Source: Pachyseris speciosa
Lineage: Eukaryota; Cnidaria; Anthozoa; Scleractinia; Pachyseridae
DNA: 64,000 nt
NCBI GenBank assembly: GCA_016490735.1
Contig: JAEMWC010000033.1
Coordinates: forward strand, 703,501 to 767,500
Reading direction: 5' to 3'
The notes below the pieces were generated by a model, which saw only the letters and a program-made list of their open reading frames with translations, was not told the origin of the DNA and ran no database searches. Below, piece after piece: positions 55,489 through 64,000 of the stretch (its first letter is position 1; every line of letters starts with the position of its first letter). The translations under genes were made by a program, and so were the position numbers.

Positions 55489-58400
55489 AGTCCTATTACC
55501 ATTACTTATTTCGCTAGTTAACGGAATAGGCCGTATTCCTTTGGAAGTAAAACTATTTCGACCCACCTTAAACCGCTTGGTAACTCGAAGGAAAGCTATT
55601 AACCGGCTTTTTTACATATACCTTTTGGATAATCATTTATTACTGGTCGTCTTTAGTCTCCATTCAGTCTCGGCAAAAGAACGGTTTTTCAGCAATGCCG
55701 ATCATTGTCTATTGATTCAGTGCAGGCTATCTCAGATTCGAACGGATCAAAGTCACGTTTCTTTTGGCTACTGCACAGGTCACCCAAAGTCGACATGCAT
55801 ATAACTATTGCTTAATACTGAGAAAATTATGAACATTAATGTTTGTAAAAAACTTTTCCTTTTCAAAACAAAAAAAGTGCGAATGTTACGCCAATGACAA
55901 TTTCTCACCTGAACTCCTTTCTTGGTCGTTTTGTATCCTGTCCCAGTGGTTTTTCGGTCGATTTAAAGCGATTGCCCTTGGCCACACTACCAGGCTTGCC
56001 GGTCTGTTTGGTCATTTGTTGGTTGGCGTTGGGTGGGTACATCTCCACAGCAACTGAACCGACAGATAAATTTACCAATACATTGTTTGTTTGTTTATTT
56101 TTGCACTCCAACGCTTTTGTGTGTGTTTGTTTACTGATCATAGTCCTGGCAGTCGACAGCATCAGCGATATCTGAATGGAAACGAGACTATGAGTTGTGG
56201 AAAGGGCATCTGAAGGACGTCGAAGGTAAAAGCAAATTAAAGTACGCATGTATTTTGATTCAGAGTCCATAGTGTTAGCATTTTCCTTGGGTTTACTTTA
56301 ATACGCTTCGTTTTTGATACGAAAAGCAAAGAATCAAAATGTAAGGGATAGAGAAAGTAACTTTGTGTTGGACCTTACAGGGTGAATGCCTTACTGCCTT
56401 ACAGGATGAAAACGAAAGTGTCGCTTCTCCTAATGTGTTGTTAGAGTAGGAAATTAAAAGGAAAAGAAAGAAAGACGAAAGAAAAAATCATGTGCATATA
56501 AAGTTCCAATTCAAGGACCAGTTACCACAAGTACTCTTTTTTTCCAAGCACGATAAGTGAATGGAATTCGTTGCCCGGGGATATTGTTACACTGCCTAGC
56601 TTGGACTCGTTTAGAAAAGCACTAGTTACATGACCGTCTGTTTGTTCTTATTTATTAATTTACTTATTTACCTTTTTATTTTTTCCTTAATCTGCCCATT
56701 TGTTAGCTGACATATTTATGTATCTACCGTATTTTTAACGAACCCTCACAAGAATCTTCAGCCGGATAAAGGAGGTGGGGTAATACGGCAGAAGAAGAAG
56801 AAACATATTTCGTGTTCTCATATACTGTCATGGTAGCACATTGTAGTTGGAAGATGCGGGATATGTTTTAGGTACTGCAACAAAGCAACCGTCTAATTTT
56901 CTTAGTTTCCAGTATGGACCATTGTAGCTCCTTCAGAGTTCTTCACAATCTTTGCTTACCACTGAAATTTCTTTGCAGGTGCCTTTGGGAGTGGAATAGC
57001 TTCCTTCTTTGTTTTCACGAGGCAGTTATTCTTCCTGAACATTCTGAGCTTTACTCTGGAGTTTGGATTGGTTTCTTTACCGACAATTATTCTTGACACG
57101 GACACAGCTCATCGCGTGAACACTAACTGCTGCAGTTTTGACACGTCTCAGAATAATCAGAGCAGCTCAGAAATGTTGGCCCTGGGCTGGAAGGTCGCTG
57201 AATTCTTCTCCGGACAGGTGAGTTGCTCACCGCATCAGTCCTAAGCTCAGCGCATTACCTGCATTAACATATATTCTAGGCAAAGATCGTATGAGTTCTT
57301 TAACGATACCAAGCCTCGAGTTTTACTTGACGGCGTTAAGGGGTAGGGCAATGGGATAACGTCACTGCCCATCGACGCAATCATCTGAACTGAAGACTCA
57401 GCCAGCTTTTTCCAGTTATCATAAGACTCTGGTTTCATTTGTGTTCCGGTCTGGGATTTAAATCCAAGATCTTCCGCTGAGCAGTCCAGTGTTATAATCA
57501 TCTGCTAACCAGACAGTGATCAGTCACGAAAGTAACGTAAATAACTGTATATAGAATATTTAATATAAGTAACTACGAATAACATTTAGTTGCAAAATTT
57601 GTATCTTTTCAGCCAAACGTTGTCTTACTTCAGGAAAATGAAGTCTAAATTTTCATTGATTTCTTGAAACTGATTAGTTGCGATTAATTATTTAGGACAA
57701 CTTGCCTCTTAATACAGAACATTTTGTGCGCCGTTCGTGACAGTATGGGGAAAAGCAAACCTTGGCAAGTGCAACGGCTATTTGGACGACGCCAACCATT
57801 TAATTAAGCCACAGCATGTTATTCTACAAAATAACAATGCGTGAGAAAAGTTTGAGAAAATTCCTGGTTACCCCCCTCCCCTCCCCCCCCCCCCCCCCCC
57901 CCCCCCTCAATTTTGTGATATTTATTTTTGGACTACAGAAGAACTTGTCATAGGAATTATGTCCTGCGTTATTACTATGAAAGCCTGAAAGAGAAATTGA
58001 AAGCAAAGACAACCCAAAACTAATGATCCAGTTTTTTAAAAAGATTAATTTACCAATTACGAATAAGCCTCTTCTGATGGTGTGGAATGGAATGGATTGT
58101 AACTTAAAACGGTTGAACCAAACTTTTCAAGTGCTCTTGTGAGATAAAATGACCAAGTGCAGATTATTATTACTTTCCCTTCGAGAAAATAGCCTGAAAT
58201 CTTCCTTTTTCTGCTCTAGGAGAATTCTTATTACAAGGAAACGTACTTGGTTTTTACTTGACCCAAGAAGTAAACATCGCCATGCATGAACCACGTAGTT
58301 AGGGCGGTTTTTCATTAAGCTTCGAAGGTGAATTGCGCTTTCTTTGGTTTTGTATTGCTACGCTCTGTGATTGGCCAGCAGAACTCGTGCCACTTTCTCA

Positions 58401-61400
58401 TTAAGAAGCAAAACCAAAACCAATCGTGACTTTTTCCTACGCATTTCCCCGCGATTTTAGCCCGTTACATATAATTGCTTCTAGCCCTGACTGGTTCATT
58501 GCGCTTCATTGCGCTGCCGTTTGCGTTTGTTGTGATTGGTTAGAGTAATTTCTGTGGTTCGGTTTTAAGCCGCTGTTACACGTTGAAACTTTTAGCTGAA
58601 ACTTGTGTGCAACGGCGATGAGAGACCGAGCTAGACCAGTTTCACGAAGTAGTGTTACACAGTGAAACTCTTGTTTTTATCACCATTGAGATCGTTGCGA
58701 CCGTTGCAAAAGTAGAAAGCGGTTCTACTTTTCGTGAAACTTGTCTCGCAGCGGAAGTTCGAAAAAACCGACCATGTTACACGGTGCCGCGGCAACGCCT
58801 GCTGAAACTTGTTTCGCAGCGCCGTTGCACACAAGTTTCAGCTAAAAGTTTCAACGTGTAACAGCGGCTTTACGGCAATCAGTTGCAAAGCTCTTTATAA
58901 ACTGTGAAAAATAGCTTTGCATTAGGATGGGGTCCTCAAAAAACCTCCATTTCTCGGGCAAACCCGAGAGTGATCAGGTATGAAAACTAAGAGGCGCGGT
59001 CCCTAACTGAAATGTAAATGTCTCTCAACGTATTTTTTCAATTTTTTCAGGGGTGGCTGAATACAACTCTTATTTTCTACGCTGGATACCCTGCCTATAC
59101 GTTGAAATCAGACGGCGGTGTGGAATATGATCTTCCCTTGGCTTATTTGTTGGTTGGTGGGTCTGTTTACCTGGTTAATCTTCTTTTTGTGCTCAGAAGG
59201 TGAGTGACTATAACACTTGATTTACATGTACGTTTGAATGTTATTAAGTTTTCTTTTCATTCCTATGTAGCCAACTTGTATAAATCCCGAATTTTCATCT
59301 AAGAAGTCAGATAGGAATTAATATATACATTTAGCGTCTTCTCCAACTGTAGTGAAGCCCGAACAATTTTCAAAATTCTTTAAAATACATTTTGCAACTT
59401 CATCCTGCTTGTCCTGTTAGTTCGGTTTTCGTCAATAGTTGCATCTCATAGCATAATAATTCAGGTGTCCCATGGATACAAACTTTAATTCTGGTGATAT
59501 TTCTGTACGTCGTCATCCAAAATAACAAAAAAACCATATTGCTTTCGCAAAATGGTGGAACGATCGTCCGGGTGAGTGTAGTTCTGAGAAGGACTGTTGG
59601 CCTGCGCAGCGAGAGTCAAGTGATTTGTGTAGGGTTACCAGATGGTATTAAGTCGTGATGTTATTGGTCGCCTGTCAGTTAAGCCGTGTTAAAATTATCG
59701 GCTACGAAGACTGCGAACAGTAACTGTTGTGTCAGTTTGTCAGCATATTGCATTTTGTGAAGAACTCATTGTTGTTGAGCCTGGTTCTAACGTTATTGTC
59801 GTCGTACTTGTTGGTTGCTTCAGTTTGGCCAGAAATTTCGCCAGCTTTCATGACAGGCTTGGGAAGACCTCGTATACCACCAGACTGTTTGCTAGATGGG
59901 ATTACTGCATAACTGATGAAAGAGCAGCCAAACACAAAAGTGAGCATTTTGTGCAGTCAGTCAGGGTAAGTGGATATTATTGGACTTGCATACATGAAGC
60001 ATGTATACATACCCCTGCATGTTAACGATCAAGAGGAGGTAGCCTTGGGTGCGCCTGGCTCCTGTCCTTTCTTACCATTTTCTCGTATCCTCAGTATTGC
60101 CATTTTTACACCTCCCGCCCTGCTTTGAAATTAAATCCCCGTTACACTTGCCCCAAAAGAGACCAGGAGGAAGGTATCAAGTGATAATTTCAAAAGAATA
60201 GAAGAGCATTTTGTGATGAATTTGAACCAAACACAAAGGGAAGCATTTGAAAAAAATAATAACCCGGTCTCCTTAAATGGGCTGTCATCTCGAGCATGGC
60301 CACTCGCAGCCAAAAAAACGCCTCTCTAGAATTTCATGAAAGTACTATCGTAGTTGTGAATGCAACGTGACTCTTAAGTTTGGCCTTTGCTTGATTATAA
60401 GGTCTTAAAAATTCAACAAGAGATGGCATAGCCTCCTTAACTCACCCGGCGCTCTTTTCTAGAACATAAACTTGCAGTCACCCCGAACCATTTTACGTTC
60501 ACAATTATCCTCAACAGAGAGTCATTTTCAAGGCATTTGAAAAACCTGTTATCGGGCACTGTAATCTACTTAAAATTTGGAAAACTGATGGTCCTGGTTT
60601 TCGTTTTCGCCAAGTTACGGCGAAGGATGCGTGATTTTCACCACCCCGCTTCCAGGTCTTTCCCTTTAAAGAAATCGAGGAGTACTGGAATGTTGAATAC
60701 TCAAAGAAGGATCTTTTAAAATTGCCATTTTTACCGAAAACTCGAAGCAAATTTCGGCAGTGGCATGCAACGCCACAAAGCCTACAAATTTAACACTGAA
60801 CATGAAGTCTTTTGGGACTGGGGACTGGACTGGTCCATTAGTACGATTAAATGCCGAAAAAATTCTCTGTAGTAAGCTGAACATTTCGAGTGATTTACGC
60901 GATCCCGGAAAACATTTTTTTGTTTCAAGCTGGTTATAAATGCATTCCAGTCGTACATTACTTTACGGGGAATTCCTACGGTCAATCAATATACAGTGTC
61001 AACCACAGGATTGCATAAGTTGGTCTAATGAGGTGACCGTGCCGCGCTGTTTACAGAAAAGCCCCGAGTACGTTATGTAATCAGCACTCAATGTTGTTAT
61101 CATCACCATCATAGGCGGCCCTGGCTGAAGACGACCGAATGAGTAAAGTGAGAAGTCGATCAGAGAGAGAAAAATGCAAGCTCTACAGCGTGCGATGTCT
61201 CGTCTCTTTTGTGGTGGTTGTTTTGTTGGGCGGAGCCTTGTATGCCATCTACATGGCTGTTACGGCGTCCACTGAATACGTAAGTGCATTAATCTCAACA
61301 TTTCTAGAGGTGAACGACGATCTGTTAGTACAGGAAATCGCACGATCTTGAATTCTTGATTAATAGGTAGGAGTGATTTTGAAAATTCTTGAAATTACAC

Positions 61401-63804
61401 GAGGATTTAACCGGGTGCAATTTGAGGACTTTCAAAATCACGAGTACCTTTTAATCAGGTATAGTACGAGAATGTCGTGCGATGTTTTTATATTACTTTC
61501 AAGAAAATCACGCAGAATTATTCCATAGATTTGAAAATTCAGTTTGCATGTCCTTTAGACCGATTTAACCTCATCAAAAACGTTGGAATTTGGTAACATC
61601 CCGTAGCGCATGCGCATCAACTGTTTCCATCCCGCGAAGTCACATTCTCGTCCCTCGAGTCTTCGCTCCGTAATGCGCAGGCTTGACGAAACGAGCGACT
61701 CTCGAAAGATCCGATAGTTTGACGATTTTGATTGGCTGTTTCAAATAAACGGAAGTAAAACAGAACTCTTACAAACTCTCTGAAACCTAAGCATGCGCAT
61801 TCATTCGGAAGTCCGATATTTTCGGACTTTCAAATCGGATATTTCCAGGGTCGCTCGTTTCCCGACCGCTGGTCAAGGGGAACGGAGACCCTGGGTACGA
61901 GGTTGGCGAAGTCGTCGATTTGTAAGCCCTTTCAACTCCCATAAGTGACCACATCAGCTTGGCATTTTGGGTGGTCATTTAATTACGGGAAGCTCAACTG
62001 TAGCATAAAATGTATTGGTCAAGTGTATAATACGGGAGGTAATATCAGCTTGCATCATTAAAGTGCACCTAACACCAAAATATTTGTTTCACTTAAATAA
62101 ATCTTTGCACCTGTTCGAAACGCATTGCACCTTTTTGTGCAAAGATTTATTTAAGCGAAAAAAATATTTGGGGGCTAGGTACACTTTAATTCGATGAACA
62201 CACTGTCTATTTCTCGATTATCGGCGATTCTCACAATGTTTTCCTGTATTATCAACAACAAAAATAACAATTTATGAATTTGTATAGCGCATTTTCCAAG
62301 ACGTAATAAATACGCTTTACATGTGTTGATCATCATATGATATGATATATGAAAGACCAGGCCACACCACCGGGAACTAAGTCCCCTACTCTTTGCGAAA
62401 TTCATCAAAAAAAAATTCACCACTTGCTAAGCTCTTTTACAGAGAATTTCTCCATCACTTGAGAAAACCAACAGATTAGCTCACGATTTCTTTACACTGA
62501 AAAATCTCATTTCTTCAGACATACATGGCACTTGAATATGACGAACGTTTGGAAAAACTATTTCCTTATGTACCGTCAGTGATTATCACCATCCTTAACC
62601 TGATATTACCGATGATATTTGACGCGTTATCCCGCTTTGAAGACTGGAGTTCAGGATTTGAAGTGATCGTTAAATTATTTCGGTGAGTGGGGAGTTTATC
62701 ATTTAACTAGACCTGTCCACATTTTTCAGTTCAACTTCTGACATTATAGGCCATGTAACGAAAATCTGTCGATACTGCTAGAAAGATAACGTAAAAATTA
62801 GTTGGTTAGTCTGGGCGCAAAGTTATAGCTTCGCAGAGTCGGGAAATTATGCAGACGCTTTGTAGAACCATATTTGCGTTATCTTGCAAGATATTAATCT
62901 CAAACTTGACATTTTTCTTAGTTTTAGGTGCTCTCAGGCTTTCTGGCAGTGTCGATAGATTTCCATTACCTCAGTGAAAACTAATAAAACCGTGGAAAGG
63001 TCTATTCAGCTGCATATGAAAGTATTTTGCTTTATAACAAATTTTATTGCTATTTTATAATTAATATTTTATTCACAACAGAGAGCAAACGGCCTCTAAA
63101 AACTACCCCGATGCTGTCGCATATGTACCGTATTTACTTAAAGATGTTAGGTCCAAGAGCAGCGCCTATTTGAAGTGTTGTTTAACACTCTTCGAATTTC
63201 AAACTTTTTCATTTTTCGTTAGTTTTGTTGATTTGGATCTCAAAGAAGTCATCGCTATCGACCTTTAAAAGTAACTTTTGTTAGGTTGTTGCTAGCTGTT
63301 GTTATCGTTTTTGAACGTAGAAAAATGGAAAGAAAGATTACATATACATAGTTACTGCTTTTTGTTTCGCGAATGAAGATATTTGCATAAGCTGTGCCCT
63401 CGAATATAAGCGCCCCATCGTGGAGTCGAAAAATTTGATAAGCGCCGCCGCGCTCTTTCGAGTAAACACGGTACGTTAAAGGTTTTCCTTCGTTGCTTAA
63501 TTCTAAGACGGCTGAGTGAAGTGAGTTCACACGATAACGATTTCGTTTTTTTTTTTTGGAATATGAAAGGAATCTATTTGCTTAAAGTTTTAGCGGTGGA
63601 ACTTTCCTCAGGATGAAATTGCTTTACCAATTAGCTACCCGGCAGGATAAGCCCACGTATCACGTTTTACATTTAGCACATTCCACCGTTGGTTTTTACA
63701 GGACAGTTCTGTTAAAGATGGCGTCGTTAACTGTGCTGATAATAACACTCTTCGTAACAGTGCGAACGAGGTGCGACGAGGAATCACAGACGTGCTGTCA
63801 ACAG
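52254..63804 (+). CDS. TMC (transmembrane channel-like) family gene, 5' part
   Basis: Nine exons (B to J, 52677-63804) join in phase into about 434 codons, and a tentative N-terminal exon precedes them. They encode a basic cytosolic N-terminus, then TM1 (exon E, SFFVFTRQLFFLNILSFTLE), TM2 (F, LAYLLVGGSVYLVNLLFVL), TM3 (H, LVSFVVVVLLGGALYAIYMA), TM4 (I, SVIITILNLILPMIFDALSR) and TM5 (J, ASLTVLIITLFVTV). The order, the RWDYC segment before TM3 (TMC1 has SWDY) and the pre-TM1 KAFKMQVAM...EWKRDYELWK region match the TMC family. TMC1/2 form mechanotransduction channels in hair cells; the roles of others vary. The family signature CWET...GQE lies beyond the window, so subfamily cannot be decided. 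The last exon here ends at a GT donor. Confidence 0.9.
52677..52848 (+). CDS. TMC exon B
   Basis: Starts after TTTATACAG with phase 1: SDDDTETAEPKSKGVSWSD, VEETVEVINMEYERKAKSAD, then PRDLIQPLSVKRRY. Acidic then basic cytosolic N-terminus. Donor GTGAGT, phase 2. Confidence 0.8.
53474..53561 (+). CDS. TMC exon C
   Basis: RKSVGNINSETIRRAKRLSN, WKAFKMQVAM. The WKAFKMQVAM segment corresponds to RWFAFKMMMAK of TMC1. CAG acceptor, GTGAGT donor, phase 0. Confidence 0.88.
55055..55510. mobile_element. foldback MITE in TMC intron
   Basis: The right part (55370-55505) is a hairpin: GGACTTCGTGTCGTACAATT pairs with GAATTGTACTCCACTCAGTC, with tip CCTCGCGCTACGCGCTC. The left part holds a smaller inverted repeat: GTCCGATTACAGACACTTGT with AATCGGACAGG. 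Same family as 37765 and 40035. Confidence 0.7.
56144..56225 (+). CDS. TMC exon D
   Basis: SWQSTASAISEWKRDYELWK, GHLKDVE: the amphipathic pre-TM1 helix region. Phase 0 in, phase 1 out (GTAAAA donor). Confidence 0.85.
56538..56633 (+). pseudogene. LINE ORF2 C-terminal fragment in TMC intron
   Basis: FFPSTISEWNSLPGDIVTLP, then SLDSFRKALVT and TGA. This WNSLPxDIVxxPSLxxFKxAL ending is typical of non-LTR reverse transcriptases. Plus strand, strongly 5'-truncated. A (GAA)n stretch at about 56791-56802 may be its tail. Confidence 0.75.
56979..57217 (+). CDS. TMC exon E: TM1 and first extracellular loop
   Basis: GAFGSGIASFFVFTRQLFFL continues into the first membrane span, then a loop with TNCC and NQSSS (the pair of Cys may form a disulfide; Asn-Gln-Ser is a glycosylation sequon), and ALGWKVAEFFSGQ. 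CTTTGCAG acceptor, GTGAGT donor, phase 0. Confidence 0.92.
57871..57906. repeat. C homopolymer tract
   Basis: CCCCTCCCC followed by a run of about 28 C. This is the complement of the G tract type seen at 5322, with the same error risk. Confidence 0.9.
58569..58868. mobile_element. 300-bp MITE with ~50-bp perfect terminal repeats
   Basis: GCCGCTGTTACACGTTGAAA and its exact inverse TTTCAACGTGTAACAGCGGC stand at the ends. The match continues through AGCTGAAACTTGTGTGCAAC. Internal GTTACAC and AGTTTCAC words repeat. It lies in the intron just before TMC exon F. Confidence 0.85.
59051..59199 (+). CDS. TMC exon F: TM2
   Basis: GWLNTTLIFYAGYPAYTLKS, then GGVEYDLPLAYLLVGGSVYL and VNLLFVL. Matches the TMC pattern of an F/LFYGYY-like segment, a polar stretch and LPLSYFLVG. 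Ends in phase 2. Confidence 0.93.
59824..59965 (+). CDS. TMC exon G: cytosolic loop
   Basis: SLARNFASFHDRLGKTSYTT, RLFARWDYCITDERAAKHKS, EHFVQSVR. RWDYCI corresponds to the conserved SWDY(L/F) of the loop between TM2 and TM3. Confidence 0.9.
61115..61279 (+). CDS. TMC exon H: TM3
   Basis: AALAEDDRMSKVRSRSEREK (charged), then CLVSFVVVVLLGGALYAIYM (membrane span). Phase 0 at both ends. Confidence 0.92.
61357..61460. mobile_element. foldback element, ~43-bp arms
   Basis: GATTTTGAAAATTCTTGAAA and TTGAGGACTTTCAAAATCAC are inverted around a 15-nt loop. It starts 78 bp after TMC exon H. Confidence 0.65.
62062..62185. mobile_element. 124-bp TTAA-flanked MITE
   Basis: AGTGCACCTAACACC at the left and GGGGCTAGGTACACT at the right are inverted and bordered by TTAA (62058-62061, 62186-62189). 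Inner arms share AAATAAATCTTTGCAC. Total arm about 53 bp. Confidence 0.8.
62519..62682 (+). CDS. TMC exon I: TM4
   Basis: TYMALEYDERLEKLFPYVPS, then VIITILNLILPMIFDALSRF and EDWSSGFEVIVKLFR. The P-x-(I/L)FD-x-L-x-x-(F/L)E-x-(W/Y) pattern (PTLFDLFAELEDY in TMC1) is kept. Phase 2 out. Confidence 0.93.
63702..63804 (+). CDS. TMC exon J: TM5 (last exon in window)
   Basis: RTVLLKMASLTVLIITLFVT, then RTRCDEESQTCCQQ. TTTTTACAG acceptor and GTAATG donor, phase 0. The conserved CWET region should follow in the next exon, outside the window. Confidence 0.88.
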
Positions 63805-63861
63805 GTAATGGATTTCCCTCCAAAGGGGAGGGAACGCTGATTATGGGGCCGTTTAATCATA

Positions 63862-64000
63862 AGGTGACAATCACTGACTGACGGACTGACCGACTGACTT
63901 ACTTACTGACTGTCCGACTCACTGACTGACTGGCCGACTGACTGACCGACTGACTGACTGGCTGGATGGCTGACCGATTGATTGGCTGACTGACTCACTG
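63862..64000. repeat. (GACT)n degenerate microsatellite, reaches window end
   Basis: At least 30 units of GACT or GACC/GGCT variants. It lies in the TMC intron after exon J. Confidence 0.9.

Noticed and set aside
63613..63701. Upstream extension of TMC exon J (the frame opens at 63613)
   Set aside because: The acceptor at 63700-63701 and the phase from exon I fix the exon start at 63702; the upstream part is intron.

Overview
The window is animal nuclear DNA: GT-AG spliced genes with large introns, AT-rich spacers, microsatellites and very dense transposon remnants. The protein sequences together with the tRNA-derived SINEs, Penelope-like fragments and numerous foldback MITEs suggest an anthozoan cnidarian, most likely a stony coral. 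That placement is inference; no marker gene here proves it.

Layout. (1) 57-259, minus strand: a probable last coding exon of an unrecognised gene that runs off the left edge. (2) 260-9.1 kb: spacer with a MITE inserted in a SINE remnant, another SINE, G-rich tracts, two inverted-repeat elements and a Penelope-like GIY-YIG fragment. (3) 9200-41875, plus strand: a complete conventional protein kinase C gene. I assembled 16 coding exons whose phases all agree; they encode 682 residues (pseudosubstrate, C1A, C1B, C2, kinase domain, V5 tail). Intron 1 is a GC-AG intron and exon 2 is only 35 nt. Intron 6 (16.8 kb) holds a nest of transposons, including a pogo/Tigger-like element carrying three further insertions and an approximately 7.4 kb inverted-repeat structure. 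(4) 41.9-52.2 kb: intergenic, with SINEs, a LINE 3' end and a 30-bp degenerate satellite. (5) 52254-63804, plus strand: the first part of a TMC (transmembrane channel-like) gene. Nine exons join in phase, one further 5' exon is tentative, and the gene continues past the right edge.

The two main genes show no sign of joint function; they are independent neighbours. A conventional PKC answers Ca2+ and diacylglycerol. TMC proteins are multi-pass membrane proteins related to the mechanotransduction channel subunits TMC1/2.

The most unusual non-coding signals are: several intervals each saturated with one private palindromic word (GTATAC, CATGGGCCATG, AATTCCTAGGAATT, TTGGCCAA); a 302-bp perfect palindrome beside a direct copy of its own arm; three TTAA-flanked short inverted-repeat elements; and nested insertions from which the empty site can be reconstructed. 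All boundaries were read by eye, and approximate ones are stated as such.
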